64,000 nt of DNA from Thysanoteuthis rhombus (GCA_963457665.1 OY735215.1:27627097-27691096); one strand, 5' to 3'; shown: positions 29,366-42,110, numbered from the stretch's first letter. Numbers and translations are program-made. The notes: generated by a model from the letters alone, not told the origin.

Positions 29366-29690
29366 ATAAAATAAGCCCTTGCATATCTATAAGATTGATT
29401 CTCGTAGATATGTAAGACTTGCCGGTTTAGCACAGTTGGTGAGCGAAACGGATATTAATCACTCGGTCGTGATTTCGAATCACGGTTGAGAAATGTTGAT
29501 TTCGTGAGTGTAATCATTTACTAGAACGAAATAAGCTCTTGCATGCTTATAACATGAAGTCTCGTAGATATGTAGGACTTATCAATTTAGCTCAGTAAGA
29601 GAGTTGATTCCACCAGTGAGTCGTGGTTCCATAACACATGGAACGAGAATGACAATTTTACATGCCAGTTTGGTTTAACGTTACAAGGCA
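29366..29690 (+). mobile_element. R3 tRNA-derived SINE, tandem dimer
   Basis: Two diverged units about 160 bp apart. Unit 1 starts ATAAGCCCTTGC (29371), unit 2 ATAAGCTCTTGC (29531), and both contain CTCGTAGATATGTA.GACTT. Unit 1 has box A TTTAGCACAGTTGG (29426-29439) and box B ATTTCGAATCAC (29472-29483). Unit 2 has box A TTTAGCTCAGTAAG (29586-29599) and a decayed box B near 29624. Each unit is thus a non-coding polymerase III-type head plus body. A single copy is at 14150. The second unit fades out after about 29640. Confidence 0.75.
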
Positions 29691-30265
29691 AGCAAACAGT
29701 GAAGAGTTCACTCCCCTGGATTTGGCAGACATTGTTTTTGTTCTGGATAGACTCGAAAAACAGAGTCAATGACAAACTTCAAGGAATAGAGTTTGACAAT
29801 ATCCTTATTTAAAAACTGTATTGAAGAGGAGTTGAGAGCAAACTGATCATGAAAGATGTTTTGCCAGATTAACTTCTGTATATACCGTACAATAATATGA
29901 ATGGTTTACCGGAGTATTTGAATGACTGCCACTCAGTGTGATTCATTCAAGCCCCATAAATGGACAATGTAGCATTTGTATCGTTTCGACAGCCACACAA
30001 ATATGACCCTGTACCAAATTAAGCTCAGCTCAATGATTATCTCCGTGTCAATATTCTGACTTCTCTTTATTACGCTTTATCCGTTTCTCCATTGGAGATG
30101 AATAGAAAATGTGTGAGGCTAGGCAGTCAAGCTTACTGTCGTATTTCAAGCTTTTCCACGTCAGCTACTGCTGGCAACGAACCTCACCCTCCGACATCGA
30201 GACAGGCAAACATAGTTTTTTTTTTCGGGCTCTGACCGCTCCCAATTTTTTTTTCCATAGAAATT
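29691..30265. other. Low-copy DNA, nothing assigned
   Basis: AT-rich, with a T-run at about 30218-30226. No repeat partner found by eye. Confidence 0.4.
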
Positions 30266-30269
30266 AATG

Positions 30270-30738
30270 ATAATATCCGTATCTTGCATAAGTGACTCAT
30301 CATAGCCCCTGTACTGGAACCAATTACCAACAAAAAGTATCTAAAATTATCTATTTTGAAAAATCGATCGTTTATCTGAAATTATCTTTGAACAATAGAT
30401 CTTTTATCTTAGTATCTAAAAAAATACCTGTTTTGGGTATTGTTATTCCCAAAGTGACAATAGATATCACAAAAAGCTTTTTTGAAAGAAAGAAGTTTCT
30501 AGATTGTGCCGAATGGTATACTCATTCAAATTTTCAAGGTTGTAACTCAAAAAAATGGGATCAGCGGCGACCAGAGACAGGGACACACACACTCACACAC
30601 ACACTTATAAATACTTACACAGATAAGCACATAGACACAGACATCCAAAGAGAGAAGAATCCGTAGCCCAGTTGAATGGTTGGTCTGGCTATTAGTTTGG
30701 CTACGGTGATTCGATTGATTCATGGCTCTAGTCATTTT
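30270..30738 (+). mobile_element. R4 repeat, copy 2, uninterrupted
   Basis: About 470 bp containing all R4 landmarks in one piece: CTTGCATAAGTGACTC, GTATCTAAAATTATCT, TAGATCTTTTATCTTAGTATC, CTAGATTGTGCC, a CA-rich patch (30582-30605), ATAGACACAGACATCC, GAGAGAAGAATCCGTAGCCC and GGCTACGGTGATTCGATTGATT. It shows what the interrupted copy at 15074-15915 looked like before insertion. Non-coding. The 124-codon frame across it is not conserved in the other copy. Confidence 0.75.
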
Positions 30739-31015
30739 GAAAGCATTTATTCTATTCTTATGTACGTCTTTCTTCGAAGCCTAATGATGCAAAGGTGTAC
30801 AGGTTTCCCCCTTTATCTGAAAATAAAGCGTTGTGTGATAAAATCTTTTTGTAATCCAGAATAGTGTAATAGTGTATAGGCTGAGTCGTTGGAGGTTTAG
30901 GTAGTGGGAAGTACAGGAAACTAAGTTTTTAACGCCATTTTTGCTTTTCGACTTTTTTTCCGTTGGAGTTGAATATTGTGTAATGTGAACTTTCAAAAAA
31001 CATGGGAAATTATAC
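30739..31015. other. Low-copy DNA, nothing assigned
   Basis: Unique-looking spacer before a mariner fossil. Confidence 0.4.
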
Positions 31016-31017
31016 CA

Positions 31018-32480
31018 TATGGAGTAACCGAAAAAGTTCGTTTGATCAAGTAAGTTTTTTCGGCATTAACTTTATTTATTGGACAAGTTATTCACTGCTT
31101 CCCGCTGATATTTTTGCTGGCATCTTTTAGACGATTTCATAATTTCATCTTTCCGGAACGTTTATCTCTTACAGGAAAGACCTTTACTATCTTTTACGAA
31201 ACTGATTCGTCACAGAGGGAAAATTCTGAAAAGACCGCACGAAATTGTAATCCAAAAGGGTTGATATCTGGTAAATACGGTGGATGAATGGAAAATTCCT
31301 GAATAAGCTGCAACATTTTTTGCCAGGTCAACAAACAACATACGTTCGAGATTTATCCTGGAGAAATATTACGATCTTTCTTTTAAATGATTTGAGACGC
31401 TTTCCCTCAATTGCTGACTTCATTTGGTCTAATTAAGAGCAATTCCTTCTCTGATTCCCCGGAAGTGGCTTATAGTTGGATACTTAGCTTACAATCCCTC
31501 CGTATACACTGTATCAATTTTTAGAGACATCCTCACCTCTCTATAAAAGGCTATGTCCGTCCATCGGTCAGTCTATACCGATATTGTTTCTCGTCTGTTC
31601 GTCAGAGTTGCTTGAACCTCGGTAGAAATGTGTCTCTTGAGAAGATTTCTCTTACCCAAAAAAATCGTTCATTCTGGATCACGTAATCTGTCAATAATGG
31701 CGTTTAAACTTTTAAAGTTTTAAAATCAATTTTGTGTTCAGTGAGATTAACTTAAAACTTGATTGAAATGTGTTCCTTGAGATATGCTCATTACCTAAAA
31801 TTATTTCCCACTCAGGGCCACGTGATGTCGTTTAAACACTATAGTGGACGCCTCATTGAACTCTCGGAGTTTGTTTTTTATGGAGACTGATCTTTAGCAC
31901 GGTTAGTGTTGGTTCATTCCACTTGTCTCGCGATTCACTACGTTGTTGTAAGTATCCACTTTTCTCCTCGCTATTTATTTCGAAATTGATACATTTAAAC
32001 GCGGTCCTACAGGTTTTTTTTTCTTCAGCTCAACATGAAAGCAACTAACATAACCAAACTGGTATAATTGATTTTCAGAGCTTGATTTGGGTATTTTCAG
32101 TATGTTGGCTATCTGATACGTGGTATAACATTGATTATTCTCGGGTAATGTCTTGATTTGACCACTATTAATTTCAACTCGTCTACTGTGGAGTATCATT
32201 CACTGACAAATCTCCACTTTTGATGCATTTGATCCTCCGCAGCACCTTCTCCATGAACTGCTAAAATATTTTCTGCACTTGATCACATTTTACCTTATTT
32301 TAGATTTTTCATACAATGCCGAAAAAATTGTTTATTTTCGTCCATCTTCAATGTTAGAATCAATAAACAGCTATGCATCAATTTTCACGAAATATTCTTT
32401 TTAATGTCCGCTGGTATGATAGCTGTTGCGAAAGAATCAAAAGCGATCTTTTTAATAAAAACAGTTAAGAATAAGTTCCG
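31018..32480 (-). pseudogene. mariner-type transposon fossil with internal insertion
   Basis: Minus-strand order, N to C: VHGEGAAEDQMHQK (about 32270-32230), a GDLSVNDTP-like block, GQIKTLPENNQCYTTYQIANI and SENQLYQFGYVSCFHVE (about 32160-32040), the two helix-turn-helix motifs. A foreign block of about 440 bp (31515-31960) follows. Then REGIALN, SQQLRESVSNHLKERS (about 31440-31385), a decayed HxDNARPH region, and a C-terminus resembling KLPKRWQK (about 31140-31100). About 90 residues between the two parts, including the first catalytic Asp region, are missing. The 3' edge at 31020-31070 holds TAACCGAAAAAGTTCGTTTG. The matching inverted end is not clear. Many frame breaks. Confidence 0.8.
31515..31960. 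mobile_element. Unidentified insertion inside the mariner fossil
   Basis: Begins CTCTCTATAAAAGGCTATGTCCGTCC near 31537. It holds two diverged tandem units with shared GAAATGTGT.CCTTGAGA, TTACC.AAAA, CA.GTGATGTC/CACGTAATCTGTC and CGTTTAAAC, starting near 31612 and 31745 (period about 133 bp). Neither half resembles mariner. The family is not recognised. Confidence 0.6.
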
Positions 32481-33884
32481 TTCATGCCGTTTCATGAAGT
32501 TTTTCTGTCACTGGGCCGCACTTGTTATTTCGAATGGCCGAGAGACCAGGTTGTTAACTATTGCTTCACGATGGACGTCTTCATACCTAATAATGCATAT
32601 ACCAAGGATCTCTTAGTTGAACTCAGTGTTTGGTAGTCCCCACTTCTTTCTCTGTTGTCAGATGCTTATTCTACTTCATTTCATAATCGTCAACTGATAC
32701 TTTTTGGGACGTTCCCAAGACACAAACAAAAACATGCAGCAGACACAGATATACGCGAGGGTACCTTTTAAAATATTATCATGCAAACACGCCTAATCAA
32801 TTTTGATGAGAACTAACGACAATCCAGTTCGCTTGAAAATTGGAGTTAACCCTATCAATGCGTAATTCCAGTCCGAGCGCTACTTTGCAGAACACTGTAA
32901 GCCCGAAATATCAGACTGAACGTTATTCTACTATACACCGTAAACCCATCTGATGACAGAGGTGACACAACACTCATGCCCCTACGAATGAATATATTTG
33001 ACTTGCGTGGCGAGACAACTGTAAAAATGAAATAAATTAAACAAAATCATTTCAGTAGTCAATAATAATAACAGAACTTGAAAAAAATACTCTGAGATTT
33101 TCCCTCGGGGGCCCAGGAACAAGGTAGCCGAAAAAGCCAAGGTTAAGGATTGAAAAGGTTTTTTTAAAAAAGTTCCTGTGGTAAGAGAAGTATTTTGTGA
33201 GAGATCTATCAAGGGTTTAACGGAAAGCAGGCAAGTTGTTTTGTAGAGGACAGTCTTGAACATTTTCCTAATTTAAATCGTGCCTAAGCCTGAATAACTC
33301 CGACTTGACTCACCTTTTATCTGTTATCTCGGACTTCTGGTTGATGTAAAGATTACAACAACCCATTTGCTGATAACGTTCGTTGTCCAGCATTTTTCTG
33401 GAAAAAAGTAATCGAATCGAAAATTAAATAGCAAAAGCAAAGAAGCATCAAGTGACTTTCTGGCTAGTGCATCTAGGTCCATAAAATATTCATGCCGATC
33501 CGAGCCCATCCAATTATATTTGATGCCATGTCGTGCGTAGGAAAAGTGACCAAACATCTGTCGTTACGAATCACCAGTCATCCACCATTACTACTCCACC
33601 ATATTGAAACAATGGCGCCAATTTTATCAGACTGGCTCCGAGCATGCGCACTAGGCGTAATGGTTGCAGACGACAAATCAGGCAATTAGGGTTTGTAAAT
33701 TTACTTCATGAATGGTTGAAGCAGGGAAAGAGTTGTGGCAGGGAAGAGATTCAAAGGAGGGAGGAGCTAGGTCAGATAGGGGTGGATAGATTTGAGCAGG
33801 TGCATGGGTTCGGGAATGGTCGTAATTAACAGGACAAGCTCTATTACACACCCGTCGTCGCATTTCTTGACTTTCGCTTTCAAT
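32481..33884. other. Low-copy DNA, nothing assigned
   Basis: The first part may hold the degraded 5' end of the mariner element. An AACAATGGCGCC string (33609-33620) followed by GAGCATGCGCAC (33639-33650) is weakly promoter-like. Frames of 60-93 codons are present on both strands, but none carries a domain I recognise. Confidence 0.35.
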
Positions 33885-34180
33885 ATTTTTGTCCTCTTTC
33901 CTTTCGTTTCTGCATTTTCATTTTCATTTCTTTTTCAGTCTTTCCTCCAATATCTATTTCGCTATTTCTTTCTCTTTCTTTTTTCTGGTCCTTATCTTTG
34001 TTTTTTGTGTTTTTTTTTTGTTGTTGTTTTTCATATTTTCTTTCCCTCTCATCCTTTCTCTTCTATGGTTCCTTTTTTTATCCTTTCTCCATTTTCTGTC
34101 TTTCTTTCTTAATTTCTTTCTTTCTTTTTTTCATTCTTTCTTTCATCCTTATATATTATATTTTTCACACATCTCTTCAT

Positions 34181-34219
<39 letters not shown>

Positions 34220-34300
34220 CTTACACATTTTTACTTTTGAGCTATCAAAAAAAAATAAATTTTTTTTCGCTCTTTTCTCCGGATATTTTTTTCTGATTTC
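33885..34300. repeat. Pyrimidine-rich tract with (CTTT)n
   Basis: T/C-rich plus strand. A clean CTTT array lies at about 34171-34218. Phe/Ser/Leu frames of up to 135 codons are compositional artefacts. Confidence 0.85.
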
Positions 34301-34794
34301 TCTCCGTCAGTCAGTTATTTCGTCAAGATTGATTTTGATTTATAATTCATAAATTGTAGAAACGGCAACACTTTTGTCTCTGGTCGTAAGTGTTCAGGTG
34401 ACTGTTGATTTTCCACACACTGAACCTATTAAGCAGATGCTGAACACACTTCCAAATCGTATGCAATCAACCTGTTCAAATGAAGAAAAGTCTTTTATTC
34501 TAACAACTTTCATGTTTATTTCATTTTGTCGATATTTTGCTGGTGATATATAGTGTGTTACAAAACTTCCAACTTGATTGATAATTTTAAATAATTCCTG
34601 CATTTGGTTGGAGTCAATTCCTCATTGTTTATGATTTTCGGGTGTGGTATTTTTAAACACTTGAACCAGTAGTAAAGAGTTAAACAGTAGTGATTCTAAT
34701 GATTAAAGTGATTCCAACGGAATTTGAATCATTAGAAAGTTCCAATCCAATAAAACTTTAAATTCAATAACAATTACCGTTTTGTAAAGGGTTC
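34301..34794. other. Low-copy AT-rich DNA, nothing assigned
   Basis: No repeat or gene signal found. Confidence 0.4.
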
Positions 34795-35690
34795 AAAGTT
34801 CAGTTTATAGGTTTTTATCGTTATTAGAAACGGTGCCTCATCTACACAGTATAGGAGAGAGACTAAAACCCTCCGATTTCGAATGTAGCCAGATTGTCAA
34901 AGTTCTATATCAAGTCATATTACAACGTACAATGGCTAAGATGGTTAATTGAAGTTAGATGAATGCGAAAAAAGTTATTGTGTAGTCAAGAAAGTATCAG
35001 AACCGAGAACAGATGTATTAGGCCTGAAACGAAGTCAATCATGAGGATAGGTCTATTATCCGAGCGCTGAAGCAAATCAAAAATCAGTTCATGGCTCGCC
35101 TTAAGGCAAAAAACAAGGGTTCAACTTCACTACGACGCCATTAGACGTACAATTGAGAAGTCAGGATTCAAACACTGGATGAACGACGGCTTTGGAAATG
35201 ATCAACGAACACTGTCGGCTGGAAATTTGCAGGGCTTCCTCAGATATAGAATGAAGAATGGTTGAGGGTCGAAACGTGAAGGAATGTAACTTTTTTTCCA
35301 TTACTGGCATGGCCAAAGGTTTTGCAAATCAAACGGGTTGATATGCTGAGAAATGCTAATGAGGGTTCTCGGATTGGCGGCCAATAGTTCATGTTCTTGC
35401 CGGGTAATGCTCCTGTCCATACTGAAATAGTCATGCAACGATTTCTTCGAGAGCAAGGGTTGAAATTTTGGTTCGACCATTCCACTTACTGGATTTCAAC
35501 ATCATCGAAAACCTATGGGATTGGTTGGTAAAGAATATTTTTGAGGGATGAGAGGTAGTTCAATTCGTTATAGGAACACAGAAGCGCCATGTTAGCAGCT
35601 TGGAATCAGGTGTCTTATGAATTCCTCCATTGTTTGGTTTGAAGCGTGCCAGATCGGATTTTTCAAGTAATTAACAGTAATGGAGATGCA
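34795..35690 (+). pseudogene. Tc1-like DNA transposon fossil, copy 2
   Basis: In order on the plus strand: IYTV.ERD (about 34850), LIIRALKQI-type helix-turn-helix with FMARLKAKN and AIRRTIEKSGF (about 35060-35170), then NAPVHTEIVMQRFLREQG (about 35405-35460) and LLDFNIIENLWDWLVKNIF (about 35485-35540). The last two are the second catalytic region (normally DNAPxHT; here the Asp codon has become Gly, GNAPVHT) and the third (SPDLNIIENLW) of the Tc1 DDE domain. Stops and frame changes are spread throughout. Inverted ends were not found by eye. More complete than copy 1 at 10290. Confidence 0.8.
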
Positions 35691-35999
35691 ACGAAGTATC
35701 AAAAATTGAAATTTTCATACAAAAAAAAAAATCCAATAAAATTTCCAACAAAACTATAACATCAACTATGAGAATAAGGAGGCAGCGGGCGAGATTAGTC
35801 TCGTGCCTAACAGAAGTTTTTGTTCATTCGTCAGCTGACGTGGCGCAATTTGGGCGGAAACGTGAAGCATCATGTTTCTCTTTTCAAAATCAAGTGGCAC
35901 GAAATTTCTCTGAATGCTTACCTCTTTGGGAACTTCGCGGTCAGGGGACGGTTTCCATGCATCACAGCACGCACTTGTTTCAATGTGCAACAACCACAT
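35691..35999. other. Low-copy DNA, nothing assigned
   Basis: Overlapping 84-codon plus and 98-codon minus frames (35766-36062) are of mixed composition but match no family. A GC-richer patch lies at about 35780-35960. Confidence 0.35.
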
Positions 36000-36665
36000 C
36001 GAGAATAAGAACACAACTATAAAAATCGAAGATGCAAAACTGGAGAAAGTAGACCACTGCATCTACCTAGGATAGCAAATCTATATGAAACCCACAAAAA
36101 AGAAGAAATAAAGCAAAGAATGACTCTATAATGTCAAGCCTTCGGCAGAGCAAGCTCAATCTTCAAAAACAAGAAAATCCCAATAATCTTAAGAAGAAGA
36201 GTATTCAATCAATGCATCACCCTGATAGTCCCCTTTGGAGCTGAAACATGGAACCTAACCAAGAGACAGACCCACGAGCTGAGAAGCATGCAACGTGTAC
36301 ATGAGAGAATCATTCTCATCCTTACATGGAGAAATTGCAAGACAGCACAATATATCAGGAAGAAAATAGGAGTCCGAGACATCATAGGATCTATTAGAAA
36401 ACTTAAATGGCAATGGGCAGGTCATGTTTCGAGAATGGCAGACAACCGATGGACATCACGACTCACAACATGGATCCCCTGAGATCGCATGCGAACTCGA
36501 GGCCAACAGAATACAAGATGGAGAGAAGAATTCGACAAGTTCAGAAAACACTCGCTCCACGACACCCACGATAGAGAAAATGTAGCGAATCCTGGGGAAG
36601 ATCTATTTTCGACGATGGATAATAAAAGACTGATGATGACGATGATGATTGGGTACGGCTCAGAT
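36000..36665 (+). pseudogene. LINE-A C-terminal region, best copy
   Basis: The longest LINE-A copy here. Plus-strand order: IEDAKLEKVDHCIYLG (about 36022-36072), FGRASSIFKNKKIPIILRRR (about 36140-36200), NQCITLIVPFGAETWNLTK (about 36205-36262), then MQRVHERIILILTWRN and RDIIGSIRKLKWQWAGHV (about 36288-36430), TTWIP, RGQQNTRWREEFDKFRKH (about 36500-36550) and HDRENV. It ends in GACTGATGATGACGATGATGATT, the (TGATGAT)-type 3' tail of RTE-like LINEs. Few breaks compared with other copies, but the palm and endonuclease regions are absent, so it is 5'-truncated and dead. Confidence 0.9.
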
Positions 36666-36867
36666 GACCCTCCTCTCTGGCCTGTTGCAACGTTAGAGGT
36701 TTCTCCCAAAACGGGTTTGACTCATTTAAAACGAGAATTTCACAAGTACGTGTTACTCTTCAAGATGCATCAATGTTCAACTTTCTCATTGCTGTTTTAA
36801 AAGTTCGGTGTCTGCGTTGGCAAATCTTGTATAAATGCATACATACACAGACACACATACACGCTCA

Positions 36868-36870
<3 letters not shown>
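36666..36870. other. Short low-copy stretch, nothing assigned
   Basis: Ends in a degenerate CA patch at about 36840-36865. Confidence 0.4.

Positions 36871-36919
<49 letters not shown>
36871..36919. repeat. (AT)n microsatellite
   Basis: About 49 bases of AT. Confidence 0.95.
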
Positions 36920-36922
<3 letters not shown>

Positions 36923-36965
36923 TCAGCCATGATCAAGGCCTGCTGTAGATAGTTTTAGTGATAAT
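36919..36965 (-). pseudogene. LINE-C 3' end scrap
   Basis: ATCATCAGCCATGATCAAGGCCTGCTG matches the 3' untranslated start of LINE-C at 11556 (CATCATCAGTGGTTAT..CTGCTGG). Only about 45 bp is recognisable. Confidence 0.4.
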
Positions 36966-37089
36966 GTACTCCCTTGTCTAACTACTTTTCTTATCTTCAT
37001 CTTACGGTAGTATTCAACTACATACGTGAACAGTATGTTAACGAAAATTATATGCAAGTCATTAAAACATTTATGAAAATCAGCAATGT

Positions 37090-37123
37090 AAAACACACAC
37101 GCACACATACATACATACATACA

Positions 37124-37170
<47 letters not shown>
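37090..37170. repeat. (CA)n/(CATA)n then (AT)n
   Basis: Short CA and CATA units followed by AT to 37169. Confidence 0.9.
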
Positions 37171-37209
37171 GTATTAAGAAATTGATATATGACCCGACAG
37201 AATGATTAT

Positions 37210-37345
37210 GAATTGCTTTATATTCTATTGAGAACGATCTTTGAAATGATCTCCCGTCATTACGCAGTCAATATATCACTTGGCCTAGACAACGTAAATA
37301 TAATAAACAATTAAAGAAAATAAGACTGCTGTACGAATTACATAT
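37210..37345 (+). mobile_element. R1 foldback element, half copy
   Basis: GATCTCCCGTCATTACGCAGTCAATATATCACTTGGCCTAGACAACGTAAAT and AAACAATTAAAGAAAAT follow the left arm of 3307-3490 closely. It stops at AGACTGCTGTACGAAT, where an AT-rich stretch begins. The second arm is missing. Confidence 0.7.
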
Positions 37346-37559
37346 ATATGTATACATATAAATATAGATTCAATATATATATATATATATATATATCATG
37401 AGTAAAATAAGTTTCAGTTGAAAAAAACTTCTTTTCATGTGAAACAGATCGTACAATCTGTAATGAACAATTGAAAACATTTTTTACATTTGCTATACCT
37501 GCTCTGCTGATAGTATCGGAATAGTATTTGAATAAAGATCTATTTAATACTTATACACA
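37346..37559. other. AT-rich spacer with short (AT)n
   Basis: (AT)n at about 37374-37395. Otherwise unassigned. Confidence 0.4.
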
Positions 37560-37993
37560 CGCTCGTCGTATATTCAATATGGTTCTCTCAATTAAAAAAA
37601 AAAATCACCAGACCAATTACTTTTGGCAGCATGCATTTTTGGAAGTGATAAATCAAAATATTGGGGAAAAAGTGGCAATGAATGACTTACTCTCTTCTTT
37701 TCTTTGGTTAGTGATCACTAAAAATAAAACGAATTTTCAAAAAAACAAGCGGACACAAACAAAAGGATCAATTTGGCATCAACTTAGGTTGTAGATTGAA
37801 CACCCAGAACCTTTTTTTTTTAAAAAGGGTGTTTTTTCTAGAGATAATGAGGAGTAAATGTTTGAATTTTCAGTCTTCTAGCTCAATTGGTGCGACCTGT
37901 ACGTATGATACATAAACAGTAAGATAATCATTTAGCCAGACCAAAGTGAAAACAGAAGAAATTTTTGCTGATAGTTTTGGTTGACGGGTTCTA
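37560..37993 (+). mobile_element. R5 interspersed repeat, copy 3
   Basis: Family landmarks: GGCAGCATGCATTTTTGGAAGTGATAAATC, GTGGCAATGAATGACTTACTC, GTGATCACTAAAAATAAAAC, AATTTGGCATCAACTTAGGTTGTAGATTGA, TCTTCTAGCTCAATTGGTGCGACCTGTACGTATGATACATAAAC, TAGCCAGACC and GATAGTTTTGGTTGACGGGTTCTAAT. TAGCTCAATTGGTG resembles a tRNA box A. The end runs directly into (AT)n. Confidence 0.75.
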
Positions 37994-39744
<1,751 letters not shown>

Positions 39745-40215
39745 TGCCTGGTCAGTCAATCAACAAGAACAGTCACGTGACCAAAGACGTTTGATAGCAT
39801 GATGTGTTGTGGGTGATCAATTAAAAAATTGGAAAAAGGGGTGATCAATGAATGTTACTCCACTCAGTTTTAGTCAACCAGTAATCACCGAAAGAAAGTC
39901 TGAAATTTTAAAATACGAACGTTAATGCTGCTATACAAAAATTAAGAGACTAATTTAGCATGGAATTATATTAGAAATAAACCCTCTCTAACTAAAAACC
40001 TATTTACGGGGGATTTTCAAAATAAAAAAAAATAGTTCTTATCAAAACTTCAAAAAGAGTAAATGTCAAAATTTTCAGGCCTCTTATTCCATTGGTGCAG
40101 CGTGTACGCGTCATACATAAATGGGCAGCCAGCCAGACAAACTTAAAAACTGGAGAAACCTCTGTTAACGGTTCTAGAGACAGTTTTGGTTATTTTGTCA
40201 GCTGCTCCCAAGATA
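39745..40215 (+). mobile_element. R5 interspersed repeat, copy 4
   Basis: Well preserved: GCCTGGTCAGTCAATCAACAAG, AGTCACGTGACCAAAGACGTTTGATAGCATGATGTGTTG, GGTGATCAATTAAAAAATTGG, GTGATCAATGAATG, AGTAATCACCGAAAG, AGAGACTAATTTAGCATGGAATTATA, CATTGGTGCAGCGTGTACGCGTCATACATA, GCCAGCCAGACAAACTTAAAAACTGGAGAAACC and GACAGTTTTGGTTATTTTGTC. About 470 bp. No coding capacity. Confidence 0.8.
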
Positions 40216-40455
40216 GTGATTCGAAATTATTGGTTAGGTACGTGCCATATGTTCATTTTTTTCAGATGAAGTTGTACAGCTGATGATTTTCGAAATATTT
40301 TTGGGAAGGTCTATGGAAAATAAACGGAAGTTATGGAAAATCTTAGAACAATTAATGAAGTTTTAACGAGATAAAAGGTGAAGAAACATTCTTGAATGTC
40401 TGTAACCTGAATTATACCTAAACTACCTGAAAATGCGAGTGTTCATAATGAAAAT

Positions 40456-40458
<3 letters not shown>
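40216..40458. other. Low-copy DNA, nothing assigned
   Basis: No signal. Confidence 0.4.
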
Positions 40459-40496
<38 letters not shown>

Positions 40497-40519
40497 ATAG
40501 ATAGATAGATAGATAGATA
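40459..40519. repeat. (AT)n then (GATA)n
   Basis: AT to about 40494, then GATA to 40518. Confidence 0.95.
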
Positions 40520-40894
40520 ACAAATGTGCGATGCCGTATTCGAGAAGCGCCCAGTCAAAACCAAGCTATGAAACTAGCATTACCACAGATGTCTATTAGT
40601 AGGCAGGGTGCTAATCCCAGGATACAGCTGTCAATTTTTTTCTTTACATGATTATCTTTTTAATCCTAGTTTCATTTTATATTTTCCCACTTATCCTCTC
40701 TAACTTGCTGGGTGGGCCAGTCGACCTTTGGCCTCATTATATCTATTGAATACCCTCTCAGGCGCTTGCAAAACCGGCGTTCAATCGTCTTTTATTTATT
40801 TTAGTCACCATTGCCCAAGATACAAGCCAATGTGTCTGTCACGAGCAGATTTTCAGCTAGATTCTTTGGCCCTCAATAAGAGATCATGGATTTG
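40520..40894. other. Low-copy DNA, nothing assigned
   Basis: Mixed sequence before a LINE fragment. CTTTTATTTATTTTAG at about 40788-40803 looks like a weak splice acceptor, with no frame behind it. Confidence 0.35.
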
Positions 40895-41255
40895 AACTAT
40901 GCATGTATTGAATCATACCTCCATTGAAAGTTATCACCAACATAAACCCTTGCAACTCATCCAATTCCCGCTCATGTGGGAAGTGAAACAAGCCATCAAA
41001 CAGACAAAGAAAGGAAAGGCTTCTGGACCAGATATCGTCACCATCAATCTATTCAGGAAAGCGGTTAAGATCATCACTAAGAAACTGCCCGTCCTTTTTA
41101 ACTTGTGCCTAAAACAAAATAAAGTCCCAGATGATTGGAACACTGCAATCATAATGCTTTTATAGGAAGGGAAACCCAAAAGATCTCAAGAACTACAGAC
41201 CTATAGGCCTACTCAACTGCATACACAAACTTTTCACAAAAATAGACAGATAGTA
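40895..41255 (+). pseudogene. LINE reverse-transcriptase N-terminal (fingers) fragment
   Basis: Plus-strand translation gives VKQAIKQTKKGKASGPDIVTINLFRKA (the IxxxKxxKAxGPDxIxxE fingers motif), FNLCLKQNKVPDDWNTAIIMLL (motif VPxxWxxAxIxxLxKKGD) and, after a frame change at about 41163, RKGNPKDLKNYRPIGLLNCIHKLFTKI (motif DLxNYRPIxLLxxxYKxFxKI). Motifs and spacing are exactly those at the start of a non-LTR reverse transcriptase. The sequence stops before the palm catalytic Asp. It is an internal fragment, possibly from the same family as LINE-A. Confidence 0.9.
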
Positions 41256-41640
41256 ATCAGATCATTGATATCGACGCGAGCTCGATATTAATGATCTGGC
41301 AGAGCCTCACAATATAAGCATGTGGGTCTCATTAGTACGCACAGAAAATTTCGTCGAGATATGTGGTGTAGCCTCTGTTAGTCCGTCACACTGACGAACA
41401 TTTGGTGAATTATAATAGGATGTCTAAATCGTTTAATTGATGCCTGTTAGGATGGAATAAGTTTAATTATAGCAAATAAATCGGCTGCATAGCTGATTCA
41501 TTGTGGTGGTAATCATTGCTGAATGAGATTTAATTGGTTAATCATTGTTAAATGGGGATTAATCTTCCTTTGTTCGAGGCAGCCATCTTTCTTCTAATGA
41601 ATGCAGGTTTGATTTTGCAGAAAGAGAAAATGAAAATGAA
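41256..41640. other. Low-copy DNA, nothing assigned
   Basis: ATCGACGCGAGCTCGAT near 41269-41285 is a short palindrome. No gene. Confidence 0.4.
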
Positions 41641-42110
41641 AACGAGGCTAACATCATCACGAGATGGGAATCTTGTAGTCATGAGAAGCAAAAGAAAAAT
41701 TTAGAAGAGAGAGAGGTTTCGGAAAATGAATATGATATTTTTTTTCAAGGAAAGAGAAGAGTAGAAAGAGAAATATGAAGTGAAAAACGGAAGGAGAGAC
41801 TGGAAACAAAAAAGAAGGGAATGACTGACGGAGAAAAAAAAAACCCAAAGAACTCAAGAACAAAGGGAAGATAGAAAGAAAGGAAATAAAAGTAAATGAA
41901 GAATGGAAGAAAACGAAGGAGAAAACAAAGAGAATAGAATGAATATAAAAAACAGCGGAAAGGTCGGGAAAATAAAGAGAGTGGACTAGAGAATGAAAGA
42001 GAAAAACACCAAAGAAAAATATTCGAGAAGTAGAACTGTTGAGAGAAAGAAAGAAAGGAAGAGAGATAGAGGAGGGGATAAGACGTAAGAAAATGAATGA
42101 TCACTGAAAA
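41641..42110. repeat. Purine-rich (GAAA/GGAG) tract
   Basis: Plus strand is mostly A and G. Minus frames of 68 and 119 codons here are Phe/Ser/Leu artefacts. Confidence 0.8.

Noticed and set aside
33792-34296. 135-codon plus frame resembling a multi-span membrane protein
   Set aside because: The hydrophobic residues are encoded by CTTT/TTTC repeats. No charged loops or domain.
41269-41285. ATCGACGCGAGCTCGAT palindrome as a protein-binding site
   Set aside because: Short, single and without context.
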